Part shown: piece after piece, positions 34,623 through 42,784 of the stretch
How positions within the stretch are numbered: position 1 is the stretch's first letter
How the letters are laid out: every line of letters starts with the position of its first letter
Assembly: GCF_018613675.1 (NCBI RefSeq)
Contig: NZ_JAGGPQ010000006.1
Coordinates: forward strand, 1 to 64,000
Direction of reading: 5' to 3'
DNA from: Arthrobacter sp. ISL-85
GTDB lineage: Bacteria > Actinomycetota > Actinomycetes > Actinomycetales > Micrococcaceae
Length of the DNA: 64,000 nt
Position numbers and translations under genes: made by a program
The notes under the pieces: model-generated
What the model saw: only the letters and a program-made list of their open reading frames with translations
What the model was told of the DNA's origin: nothing
Databases searched by the model: none

Positions 34623-35975
34623 GTGAACCTTCATAAACTCCTCAGCGAGCGCGAGCAGCAGTCCCGTCCCATCCGCGTTGGGCTGATCGGCGCCGGCCGC
34701 TACGGGACCATGTACCTGGCCCAGGCCAACAACATTCCCGGCATTCATGTGGTTGCCATTGCAGACATCAACGTCAAGCGGGCCGAAGGGGCCTTCGAAC
34801 TTGTCGAATGGCCGGCCGCCCAGGTAGCCCCCGATATCGCCACAGCCTTGAGGAACCGCTCCACGGCCATCATCGCCAACGCCGACGAATTGTTCGACGC
34901 CGACATCGACGTCATTGTCGAAGCCACCGGTAACCCGATCGTCGGCATCAAGCACGCTTTGAAGGCGATTGAAACCAAAAAGCACATCATCATGGTCACG
35001 GTCGAAGCTGATGCCCTCGCCGGCCCCGCCTTGGCCAAGCGCGCAGAAGAAGCGGGCGTGGTCTACTCCATGGCCTACGGGGACCAGCCGGCCCTCATCA
35101 TGGAACTCGTCGACTGGGCCCGCACCAGCGGCTTTGACGTCGTCTGCGCCGGCAAGGGCGCAAAGTACCTGGAGCACTACCACGAGATGAACCCGGACAA
35201 CGTCTGGGACAACTGGGAGTTTTCCAAGGAACTGACGGACTCCGGCCAACTCAACCCCTACATGCACACCTCATTCCGTGACGGGACCAAGGCGGCCATT
35301 GAGATGGCAGCGGTAGCCAACGGCGCAGGGCTGGCTCCTTCCGATTCCGGCCTCAGCTTCACACCCGGCAACGTTGAAGAAATCGCGACCATCTGCCGCC
35401 CTGCCGCCATTGGTGGTTCGCTGGCCCACGAAGGAAGCGTAGACGTCATGTCCAGCGTCAACCGCGACGGCAGCTGGATCAGCCACAACACCCAGGAAGG
35501 CGTCTTCGTCGTCGTCAAGGCAACCAACGACTACGTCTCGGGCTGCTTCAACGAATACCCCTGGCACCCGGACCCCACCGGGCAGTACGCAGCCCTGTAC
35601 CGCCCCTACCACTACGTCGGCCTCGAACTGAACATGTCCATCGCCAACGCAGTCCTTCGCGGCATCCCCACCGGCGGCCCGGTCGGCTTCTATGGCGATG
35701 TGGTCGCCACCGCCAAGAAAGACCTCAAGGCCGGCGAATTCCTTGACGGCGAAGGCGGCTTCACGGTCTGGGGCAAGCTGGTCTCCGCCAAGCACTCGGT
35801 TGCCACCGGCGCTCTTCCCGTCGCGCTGGCCCACCATGTAGAGCTGCGTAATGATGTGCCCAAGGGGGCCACCGTTGGTTGGGAGGATGTCATCATTGAT
35901 GACTCCCTGTCCCAGGCGCTGGAACTCCGCCGGGAAACCGAAGCGCTCATCAACACCCCGGTCACCGTCTCCTAA
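34623..35975 (+). CDS. NAD(P)-dependent oxidoreductase with SAF domain (DRL-like)
   Basis: A 450-residue protein. The N-terminal Rossmann domain is IRVGLIGAGRYGTMYLAQA (about residues 18-36). A central catalytic domain (DVIVEATGNPIVGIKHALKAI, EHYHEMNPDNVWDNWEFSKEL) follows. The C-terminal SAF-like part is LKAGEFLDGEGGFTVWGKLV. This architecture belongs to homoserine-dehydrogenase-related oxidoreductases of sugar and sugar-acid pathways. The GTG at 34623 begins VNLHKLLSERE. Its weak GAGAGA ribosome site leaves the start slightly uncertain. As the first gene before a TRAP transporter, it probably oxidises or reduces the imported polyol or acid. Confidence 0.85.
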   Translation: MNLHKLLSEREQQSRPIRVGLIGAGRYGTMYLAQANNIPGIHVVAIADINVKRAEGAFELVEWPAAQVAPDIATALRNRSTAIIANADELFDADIDVIVEATGNPIVGIKHALKAIETKKHIIMVTVEADALAGPALAKRAEEAGVVYSMAYGDQPALIMELVDWARTSGFDVVCAGKGAKYLEHYHEMNPDNVWDNWEFSKELTDSGQLNPYMHTSFRDGTKAAIEMAAVANGAGLAPSDSGLSFTPGNVEEIATICRPAAIGGSLAHEGSVDVMSSVNRDGSWISHNTQEGVFVVVKATNDYVSGCFNEYPWHPDPTGQYAALYRPYHYVGLELNMSIANAVLRGIPTGGPVGFYGDVVATAKKDLKAGEFLDGEGGFTVWGKLVSAKHSVATGALPVALAHHVELRNDVPKGATVGWEDVIIDDSLSQALELRRETEALINTPVTVS

Positions 35976-36067
35976 GTGTCCCCTGGCTTCAAGCCAAACC
36001 CGCGGCAACGGGCGGCTCCGCCCTGTCTGCCGCAGCACCGCATCCTTCCAATGAAGAAAGGCATCGA

Positions 36068-37099
36068 ATGAACCTCAACACCCGCGCCATCACCGGGGTA
36101 CTGGCAACCAGCCTGGCCGCCGCCCTGCTGTCCGGCTGTGCAGGCGGAACCCAGGCCGGCCAGACCGGCCCGGTGGCCAAGATCCAGCTCTCCATCCCCG
36201 ATCCGCTGACCTCCTCCGTCGGCGTGACCGCCCAGCACTTCGCGGACCAGGTCAAGAAGGCCTCCAACGGTTCCGTGCAGGTCACCGTGGTGCCCAACGG
36301 CACGAGCTTCAGCGGAGACCAGAATGCGGCCGTCACCCGGCTTCAAGGCGGATCGCTCGACGGGCTCATCCTGTCCACCTCCGTCTACGCCTCAGTGGTG
36401 CCCGAGATGAACGGCATCAGCATCCCCTACCTCTTCGCGGACACAAAGGAAGAGGCAAAGTTCCTCGCCGGCGAACCCGGGAAGGTCCTCAAGGACAAAC
36501 TGGCCGCAAAGGACACGGTGGCGCTCTCCTTCCTGACCCGGACCGGCCGCGAGATCACCAACTCCGTGCACCCGATTGAACAGCCGTCCGACCTGAAAGG
36601 GCTGAAGATCCGGGTGCCGGGCAACACGCTCTGGACCGACTTCTTCGGAAAGCTGGGCGCGAGCCCCACCACCATGGCCTTCTCGGAAGTCTTCACCGGC
36701 CTGCAGACCGGAACCATCGACGGCCAGGAAAACCCGATTGAGGTTCCTTGGACGAATAAGTTCTCCGAGGTGCAGAAGTACGTCTCAATGACCAACCACA
36801 TCAACGACGCCTGGGTGCTGGCCCTGTCATCGAAGAAGTGGGATTCGCTGACGGATGACCAGAAGAAGGCGCTCAACGCTGCTTCCGAGGAGACGGCAAC
36901 CTTCAAAACCGGCTATGACGACGAACAGTCCAAGAAGCAACTGGATGAACTGACTGCCAAAGGCATGAAGGCCAATGAGCTCAGCGCATCCGGACTCGCC
37001 GAGTTCAAGGCCGCCTCCGAAAGCCTTTACCCGGAGTTCTCCAAGCTGATCGGCAAGGAATTCTTCGATCAGGCCATCGCCTTCGCTGGCAAGAAGTAG
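36068..37099 (+). CDS. TRAP transporter substrate-binding lipoprotein (DctP type)
   Basis: A 343-residue DctP-family protein. The signal peptide ends in LSGCAGG (lipobox cysteine near residue 25). Signature blocks are TAQHFADQVKKASNGSVQVTVVPNG, VALSFLTRTGREITNSVHPIEQPSDLKGLKIRVPGN with the ligand-carboxylate-binding arginine, and MAFSEVFTGLQTGTIDGQENPIEV. It captures an organic or sugar acid for the fused DctQM permease encoded next. A stable stem at 37103-37139 follows its stop. Confidence 0.95.
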   Translation: MNLNTRAITGVLATSLAAALLSGCAGGTQAGQTGPVAKIQLSIPDPLTSSVGVTAQHFADQVKKASNGSVQVTVVPNGTSFSGDQNAAVTRLQGGSLDGLILSTSVYASVVPEMNGISIPYLFADTKEEAKFLAGEPGKVLKDKLAAKDTVALSFLTRTGREITNSVHPIEQPSDLKGLKIRVPGNTLWTDFFGKLGASPTTMAFSEVFTGLQTGTIDGQENPIEVPWTNKFSEVQKYVSMTNHINDAWVLALSSKKWDSLTDDQKKALNAASEETATFKTGYDDEQSKKQLDELTAKGMKANELSASGLAEFKAASESLYPEFSKLIGKEFFDQAIAFAGKK

Positions 37100-37102
37100 C
37101 CA

Positions 37103-37139
37103 GTACGGGTGGGAGCCCTCCGGCGGCTCCCACCCGTAC
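37103..37139 (+). terminator. Intercistronic stem-loop between TRAP binding protein and permease
   Basis: A perfect 15-bp stem (GTACGGGTGGGAGCC and complement) with a 7-base loop begins 4 bases after the DctP stop codon. No T-run follows. It is therefore more likely to be an RNA-stabilising or partial-termination element that keeps binding-protein mRNA in excess over permease mRNA than a full terminator. Confidence 0.65.
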
Positions 37140-37173
37140 CAACACTCCACTCCCCACCGAAATCCCGCTCTCA

Positions 37174-39114
37174 ATGTCGACAGTCTGGAAAACCATGAAA
37201 CCCACCGTTGCTCCCCAGGACTACGGGGAAGCCCTTCCCCTCGAAGCGGAGGAAATCCTTCATTACGACCACGTGCCGGACCGCTGGAGCGGCGCAGCAT
37301 GGCTCGACAAGGCGCTCGAATGGATTGTGGGAGCGGCGATTCTCGCGGAGCTCGTGGTGATCCTCCTGAACATCACCGTCCGTGTCATCACCGGTGATTC
37401 GGTGCTCTGGACGCAGGAGGTGTCCGAGATTGCCCTGCTGACCATCGCTTTCATCGGCGGTGCCATTGCCTACCCGAAGGGCGCGCACATGTCCGTCCAG
37501 GCGCTCATCATGCGCCTGCCCGCAACCTGGAAGCCCTACCTCGCAGCACTTGTGGACTGGCTCGTCTTTGTCATGAGCGCCGGCGCGCTTGCCCTGTTCG
37601 TGCCCACCCTCGTCCAGCAGCTTGAAGAAAAAACTCCCATCCTGCAACTGCCCGTCTTCTGGGTCAACATGCCCTTCTCCGTGGGCATGGTCCTCATCGC
37701 CTGGTTCGCCCTGGTCAAACTGCGGCGCCAGCCCTGGCGTCCCGCCGTCGTCGGTGCCGGAATAGCGGCAGCCCTGGTCGCCGTCGTCCTGGTCTCCCCG
37801 CCCCTGTTCTACTACGCCTCCCCGAACGTCCTGCTCGTGGTGGTCCTCGTGGCCCTTTTTGCCCTGCTGTTCCTGGGACTGCCCATTGCCTTTGTCCTGG
37901 CCCTCGCCTCCGGAATCTACCTTTACGTTGGCGGCATTTCCGACGTGAGCGCCATCCCGATCGGCATGGCATCCGGAGCCAAGGGCTTCGTCCTTCTGGC
38001 CATTCCCTTCTTCATCCTTGCCGGCACGGTCATGAACTCTGCAGGCCTTACCCTGCCGTTGGCCAAGCTCGTTGATGCCTTGATCGGCCACCTTCGCGGC
38101 GGGTTGCTGCAGGTCGTGGTGGTCACCATGTACATCTTCTCCGGCATCTCCGGCTCCAAGGTCGCCGACGTCGCAGCAGTCGGCACCACCATGCGCGGCA
38201 TGCTCGAAGAGCGCAAATACCCGCGGGGCGAGGTGGTGGCGGTGCTGTCGGCGTCGGCCATCATGGGCGAAACCATCCCGCCCAGCATCGTCCTGCTCAT
38301 CCTCGGCTCCATCACCACCATCTCAACCACCACCCTCTTCCTGGCGGGCTTCCTGCCGGCAGCGTTCCTTGCCCTGGTGGTCATGGCCCTGGTGTTCCTG
38401 CGGGCACGCAGGCAGGGAGGGGTGCCAAGCGCCAAGGCCACGTGGCGGGCCCGGGGTTCCGCCACCTTCTTCGCCCTGCCGACGCTGCTGCTGCCTGTGG
38501 GAATGGTGGTGGGGATCCTCAGCGGATTCGCCACCCCCACCGAAGTTTCTTCGGTTGCCGTCGCCTACGCCTTCGTGCTCGCGGCAGCGTATCGGCGCGG
38601 CAGCAGGCGGCTGCTCGGCGACACCCTGCGGGAAACGACGACGACGGCGGGCATGGTGCTGTTCATCATCGCCGCGGCGTCGCCCCTGGCCCAGACCCTT
38701 GCCCTGGCGGGCGTCTCGCAGCAGATCCATGACCTGATGTCCGGGCTGGGCGATTCACCCATCCTGTTCATGCTTTTCACCGTGCTGCTGCTGGTCATCA
38801 TGGGCCAGCTGCTCGAGGGCTTGCCCGCGGTGCTGATCTTCGCCCCGCTGTTGCTGCCGATCGCCACCGACTTCGGCGTCAACCCTGTTCAGTACGCCAT
38901 GGTCCTCATCATCTCCATGGGCATCGGCTCCTTCGCCCCGCCGGCGGGGGTCGGCTTCTACGTCGCCTGCGCCACGGCCCGCGAAACCGTGGAAAACAGC
39001 CTCAAACACTTCTGGCCGTATCTGGCGGCGGTGTTCATCGGCCTCCTCGTTCTCGCCGCCGTGCCCTGGTTCAGCACCTTCCTGCCCGCCCTCGCCGGCC
39101 TGATCCCCTTCTAA
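37174..39114 (+). CDS. Fused TRAP transporter permease (DctQ-DctM)
   Basis: A 646-residue membrane protein. About residues 50-190 form the small four-span DctQ domain (WTQEVSEIALLTIAFIGGAIAYPKGAHMSV). The rest is the large DctM domain with LVVVVLVALFALLFLGLPIAFVLA, GISGSKVADVAAVGTTM and MGETIPPSIVLLILGS. Fusions of Q and M are common. The start is uncertain: ATG 37174 or ATG 37195, neither with a strong ribosome site. It powers sodium-driven import of the acid bound by the upstream DctP protein. The next gene starts 3 bases after its stop. Confidence 0.93.
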   Translation: MSTVWKTMKPTVAPQDYGEALPLEAEEILHYDHVPDRWSGAAWLDKALEWIVGAAILAELVVILLNITVRVITGDSVLWTQEVSEIALLTIAFIGGAIAYPKGAHMSVQALIMRLPATWKPYLAALVDWLVFVMSAGALALFVPTLVQQLEEKTPILQLPVFWVNMPFSVGMVLIAWFALVKLRRQPWRPAVVGAGIAAALVAVVLVSPPLFYYASPNVLLVVVLVALFALLFLGLPIAFVLALASGIYLYVGGISDVSAIPIGMASGAKGFVLLAIPFFILAGTVMNSAGLTLPLAKLVDALIGHLRGGLLQVVVVTMYIFSGISGSKVADVAAVGTTMRGMLEERKYPRGEVVAVLSASAIMGETIPPSIVLLILGSITTISTTTLFLAGFLPAAFLALVVMALVFLRARRQGGVPSAKATWRARGSATFFALPTLLLPVGMVVGILSGFATPTEVSSVAVAYAFVLAAAYRRGSRRLLGDTLRETTTTAGMVLFIIAAASPLAQTLALAGVSQQIHDLMSGLGDSPILFMLFTVLLLVIMGQLLEGLPAVLIFAPLLLPIATDFGVNPVQYAMVLIISMGIGSFAPPAGVGFYVACATARETVENSLKHFWPYLAAVFIGLLVLAAVPWFSTFLPALAGLIPF

Positions 39115-39117
39115 CCC

Positions 39118-40035
39118 ATGGCGAAATTTTCATCTCCCCTCGGGCCCGGTGTCTCCGTCTCGCTGCTGGGAACCGGCCCCATGGGAGCCCCCATCGCGCG
39201 GAACCTCATCGATGCCGGGGTGCCGCTGACCCTGTGGAACCGCACCGTCCAAAAGGCCGAAGCCATCGAAGGGGGGACGGTAGCCCCGCAGCCAGCCGAT
39301 TCCGCGGCGGATGTTGTCCTCACCGTCCTGCCGGACCTGCCCCAGGTCGAAGCACTGCTCGACGGCGATGACGGCCTGGTCGCGGGGTGGTCGCGGGCAG
39401 GGGTGGTCGAACCTGTCCTGGTTATCCACGGCACCGTGTCACCCACGGCGGTCACCGCTTTCGCCGCCCACTGCAAGTCCCGTTACGGCGTCGTAGTCAT
39501 CGATGCTCCGCTCAGTGGCGGGACCATCGGGGCGGAGCAGGGCCGGCTGAGCATCATGGCGGGCGGGCCCCAGAGCGTGGTCCAGTGGCTGACCCCGCTT
39601 TTCGAGCTCTACGGCTCCACCGTCATTTGGTTCGGGGAGGCCGGGGCCGGGTCCATTGTGAAGGCCTGCAACCAGATCGTGGTGGCGGCAACGGTCACGG
39701 CACTGTCGGAATCGATGGCGCTCGCGAAGGCGTCCGGACTTGACCTGGCAAAGGTCCAGGCAATCCTCAAGGGCGGACTGGCCAACTCGGAAGTCCTTCA
39801 ACAGAAAGGCGGCCGCTGGGTCACCGGGGACTTCCACGGTGGCGGTTCTGCCAAGAACCAGCTCAAGGACCTGCGTTTCGTCACGGAGGCGGCGGCGGAC
39901 ACCGGACTCCCACTGCCCCTCGCCACCACCCTTAAAACGGAATTCCAAACACTGGTCACCAAGGGTCTCGGGGACCTTGACCACACAGGGATCTACCTGA
40001 ACATCATCAGCAATCGAGTAAAGGAACCGTCATGA
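39118..40035 (+). CDS. NAD(P)-dependent beta-hydroxyacid dehydrogenase (HIBADH family)
   Basis: A 305-residue 3-hydroxyisobutyrate-dehydrogenase-type enzyme. The coenzyme motif is VSLLGTGPMGAPIARNLIDAG (about residues 13-33). The substrate loop is DAPLSGGTIGAEQGRLSIMAGG, with the catalytic lysine in GSIVKACNQIVVAA and a C-terminal helical domain. The family reduces or oxidises beta-hydroxy acids such as tartronate semialdehyde, 3-hydroxyisobutyrate or threonate. It sits between a TRAP transporter and a gluconokinase in a sugar-acid operon. The stop overlaps the next ATG (ATGA). Confidence 0.93.
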   Translation: MAKFSSPLGPGVSVSLLGTGPMGAPIARNLIDAGVPLTLWNRTVQKAEAIEGGTVAPQPADSAADVVLTVLPDLPQVEALLDGDDGLVAGWSRAGVVEPVLVIHGTVSPTAVTAFAAHCKSRYGVVVIDAPLSGGTIGAEQGRLSIMAGGPQSVVQWLTPLFELYGSTVIWFGEAGAGSIVKACNQIVVAATVTALSESMALAKASGLDLAKVQAILKGGLANSEVLQQKGGRWVTGDFHGGGSAKNQLKDLRFVTEAAADTGLPLPLATTLKTEFQTLVTKGLGDLDHTGIYLNIISNRVKEPS

Positions 40036-40343
40036 CCATCGTCGTCACAGCAGTATTCACGCCCGAAGACGGCGCCCGCGGCCAGGTTGTCGCAGCCCTC
40101 GAGCCCGCCATCGCCGAGGTCCACAAAGAGCCCGGATGCCTCCTGTACGCCATCCACGACGCGCCCAACGGCCAGATCGTAATGATCGAGAAGTGGGAGA
40201 GCGCCGAGCTGCTCGACGCGCATGGCGACGGAGACGCCGTCAAGCGGCTCAACGCCTCACTGGAAGGACTCCTCGCCGAGCCCGCTGAGGTCACCCGCTT
40301 GGTTCCCATCCCGGCCGGCACTCCCCAGCAGGGCGCCCTGTAA
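40032..40343 (+). CDS. Antibiotic biosynthesis monooxygenase (ABM) domain protein
   Basis: A 103-residue single-domain ferredoxin-like protein of the ABM/putative quinol monooxygenase group. The core is VAALEPAIAEVHKEPGCLLYAIHDAP followed by IVMIEKWESAELLDAH. It overlaps both neighbours by 4 bases or fewer, so it is translationally coupled within the operon. ABM proteins often act as small cofactor-free oxygenases or as accessory isomerases in sugar-acid operons. The exact role here is unknown. Confidence 0.9.
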   Translation: MTIVVTAVFTPEDGARGQVVAALEPAIAEVHKEPGCLLYAIHDAPNGQIVMIEKWESAELLDAHGDGDAVKRLNASLEGLLAEPAEVTRLVPIPAGTPQQGAL

Positions 40344-40861
40344 TGCCCCAGCGCATCGTGGTCATGGGGGTCTCTGGTGCCGGAAAATCCTCCGTGGGCC
40401 AGGCGCTCGCAGCCCAGCTCGGGGCTGGCTTCATCGATGGCGACACCCTGCACCCCGAAGCAAACGTCAGGAAAATGGCGTCAGGCGTTCCCCTCACGGA
40501 CGACGACCGATGGCCGTGGCTCCAGCTCGTTGGTACCAAGTTGTCCGCCGGCTCGCACGGCGGAACCATTGTTGCCTGCTCAGCCTTGAAGCGAAGCTAC
40601 CGGGACGCCATCCGCACGGCGGCGCCGGACACCACGTTCATCCTGCTGCAGGCCGACCGGCCGGCACTGCAGCACCGGCTCACCCAACGCCCCGGACACT
40701 TCATGCCGGCCTCCCTGCTCACCTCGCAGCTGGAAACCCTGGAGGAGCTGCAGGACGACGAATCCGGGCTGATGATCGAGTCAACGGGAGGCATCGACAC
40801 GACCGTGGAGCAGATCCGGAGATTGTTGGAGCTGGAAGGGGCGACGACGGCGGCGAGCTGA
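40343..40861 (+). CDS. gntK: Gluconokinase
   Basis: A 172-residue P-loop kinase of the GntK family. Motifs are GVSGAGKSSVGQALA (about residues 9-23), the substrate-binding DGDTLHPEANVRKMASGVPL, the DDDRWPWL segment, CSALKRSYRD and a lid region QHRLTQRPGHFMP. It phosphorylates gluconate or a related aldonate with ATP. Its last residues (about LEGATTAAS) and stop codon are encoded by the start of palindromic repeat copy C, so the repeat forms the natural 3' end of the gene. It closes the TRAP operon, which supports aldonate use by the pathway. Confidence 0.93.
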   Translation: MPQRIVVMGVSGAGKSSVGQALAAQLGAGFIDGDTLHPEANVRKMASGVPLTDDDRWPWLQLVGTKLSAGSHGGTIVACSALKRSYRDAIRTAAPDTTFILLQADRPALQHRLTQRPGHFMPASLLTSQLETLEELQDDESGLMIESTGGIDTTVEQIRRLLELEGATTAAS

Positions 40862-40944
40862 TTGCCGTCGTCGAACGTTCCGCGGGGGCTGCTTCTGCTG
40901 TGGCTGGATCGTCCGGGAGGGTCAGCCCGCAGCTGACGGTGCGG
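40834..40944. repeat. Dispersed palindromic intergenic repeat, copy C (composite)
   Basis: The core at 40834-40881 pairs GGAAGGGGCGACGACGGCG with GCCGTCGTCGAACGTTCC. A second inverted repeat (GTCAGCCCGCAGCTGAC at 40921-40937) and GGTGCGGGGGCAG follow, in the same order as copy A. The element overlaps the final codons of the gluconokinase gene and separates it from the convergent BKACE gene. Confidence 0.8.
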
Positions 40945-40953
40945 GGGCAGCCG

Positions 40954-41886
40954 TCAGAATCCCACGTTGTCTTTGCCCTTGAGGCCCAGCATCTGGCGGG
41001 CTTCGTCGGGCGTTGCAATCTCAAAGTTGAGCGCTTCGAGAATGGTGCGGATGCGGGTGACCTGCTCGGCGTTTGAGCGTGCGAGCTGACCGGGACCGAT
41101 CCACAAGGAGTCCTCCAGCCCTACCCGGACGTGGGAGCCCATGGCTGCGCCGATGGTGGCAAGCGGCATTTGGTTCTTGCCGGCACCAAGAATGGACCAC
41201 TGGTAGTCGTCGCCCAGGAGCCGGTCTGCGGTGCGCCGCATGTGCATCAGGTCCTCGGGGTGTGCGCCGATGCCGCCGAGCAGGCCGAAGACGGACTGGA
41301 CGAAAAGCGGTCCCTTGGCCAGGCCGCGGGAGTGGAAGTGCGCCAGGTTGTTCAAATGGGAAATGTCGTAGCACTCGAACTCGAAGCGTGTCCCGTTGGC
41401 ATTGCCGATCTCCAGGATGGTCTCGATGTCCTGGAACGTGTTCTTGAAAACCAGGTCACGGCTCTTCACCAGCCCTTCGCGTTCCCAGTCGTGGGTGAAG
41501 TCCTTGAACCTGTCCAGCATTGGGTACAGCCCGAAGTTCATGGACCCCATGTTCAGCGAGGCGAGCTCGGGCTTGAACAAGGCCGCCGGTTGCATGCGTT
41601 CTTCAACCGTCATGTGCGGTGATCCGCCGGTGGTGATGTTGATGACCGCGTCGGTGTTCCGCTTGAGCTTGTCCAGGATGGGCTCGAAATGTTCGGGATT
41701 CTGCGATGGGCGCCCGTCGCGCGGATCGCGGGCGTGCATGTGCACGATGGCGGCTCCTGCTTCAGCTGCGCCGATGGCGGCATCGGCGATTTCCTGGGGT
41801 GTGACGGGCAGGTGTTCGGACATGGAGGGGGTGTGGATGGCGCCGGTAACGGCGCTGGTGATGATGACCTTACGTGTTGCTGCCAC
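40954..41886 (-). CDS. BKACE family beta-keto acid cleavage enzyme (Kce-like)
   Basis: A 310-residue DUF849 TIM-barrel enzyme. Zinc-ligand histidines lie in IVHMHARDP (about residues 47-55); other family blocks are ITTGGSPHMTVEERM, NMGSMNFGLYP and VRVGLEDSLWIGPG, which holds the third zinc ligand. BKACE enzymes condense a beta-keto acid with acetyl-CoA and release acetoacetate plus a new CoA ester. A short-chain dehydrogenase gene lies upstream, so a beta-hydroxy acid is probably oxidised and then cleaved. Substrates vary widely within the family and cannot be named here. Confidence 0.93.
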   Translation of the reverse strand: MAATRKVIITSAVTGAIHTPSMSEHLPVTPQEIADAAIGAAEAGAAIVHMHARDPRDGRPSQNPEHFEPILDKLKRNTDAVINITTGGSPHMTVEERMQPAALFKPELASLNMGSMNFGLYPMLDRFKDFTHDWEREGLVKSRDLVFKNTFQDIETILEIGNANGTRFEFECYDISHLNNLAHFHSRGLAKGPLFVQSVFGLLGGIGAHPEDLMHMRRTADRLLGDDYQWSILGAGKNQMPLATIGAAMGSHVRVGLEDSLWIGPGQLARSNAEQVTRIRTILEALNFEIATPDEARQMLGLKGKDNVGF

Positions 41887-41907
41887 GGGACGTTTCCTTT
41901 CGGGGTC

Positions 41908-42672
41908 TTAGTAGAGTTTTTCGGTGTATCCGTCGACGGCCAGGGCCTGGCCGTTGACGTTGCGTGCCATGTCGCTGGCGGCGAAGAGGGCCATGTTGGC
42001 GATGTCTTCGGCTTCAATCAGCCGGCCCAGCGACGACTGGTCGCGGTACAGGGCGGAGACGGTGTCCACGGGTTCGCCCAGCATGTCCGCCTTTGCGGCG
42101 ATGACAGCATCGATGCGCGGACCGTTGACGGCGCCCGGGCAGATGGCGTTGACCCGGATTCCCTCCGCCCCGAGCTCAATGGCGAGGGTTTTCGTCAACC
42201 CGATCACCGCCCACTTGGAAGCCGAGTACGCGCTCCGCCCGGCCATGCCGAGGCGCCCGGCCGCCGACGAGAGGTTGATGATTGATGCCCCCGGTGCAGA
42301 GCGCAGGAGCGGCAGGGCATGCTTGATGCAGTAGAACTGTCCGTGGATGTTGACGTCGAACGTCTCCTTCCAGGCAGTGCTGTCAAGGGACTGGATGGGG
42401 CCCGTCGGCCCGGCGATGCCTGCGTTGTTGACCAGGACATCGAGCCCGCCGAATTCCTCCTGGATCCTGGCCATGAGGTCCTGGACCTGCGATTCGTCCG
42501 ATACGTCGCTGACGGCTGCCTGGAAGCCCTCGGCACGTGCTTTTTCGACGGCGTCGGGGTCGATGTCCGTTACGAAGACGTTGGCCCCGTGGGCCTGGAA
42601 TTTGGTGGCGATAGCCAGGCCGATGCCGTTTGCGCCGGCGGTGACCAGGACGCGTTTTGAACTGAAATCCAT
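41908..42672 (-). CDS. Short-chain dehydrogenase/reductase (SDR)
   Basis: A 254-residue classical SDR. The coenzyme motif is VTAGANGIGLAIA, the structural motif is NNAGIAG, and the catalytic residues are Ser in NLSSAAG, Tyr in YSASKWA and its Lys. The C-terminus VNGQALAVDGYTEKLY is typical. The ATG at 42672 has AAGGAAA upstream; a longer form from 42735 lacks this. It precedes the BKACE gene by 21 bases and probably supplies its beta-keto substrate by oxidising a beta-hydroxy acid with NAD. Confidence 0.93.
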   Translation of the reverse strand: MDFSSKRVLVTAGANGIGLAIATKFQAHGANVFVTDIDPDAVEKARAEGFQAAVSDVSDESQVQDLMARIQEEFGGLDVLVNNAGIAGPTGPIQSLDSTAWKETFDVNIHGQFYCIKHALPLLRSAPGASIINLSSAAGRLGMAGRSAYSASKWAVIGLTKTLAIELGAEGIRVNAICPGAVNGPRIDAVIAAKADMLGEPVDTVSALYRDQSSLGRLIEAEDIANMALFAASDMARNVNGQALAVDGYTEKLY

Positions 42673-42784
42673 GGTGTTTCCTTGTGTATCGGGCCCGTCC
42701 GGACGGGCAGGGGCGTTTTGGGCGTGCGGGATCACGGCGCCGGCAATGCATGCCGATGACCGGGCTGGTGAAGTGGGCGGGCGG

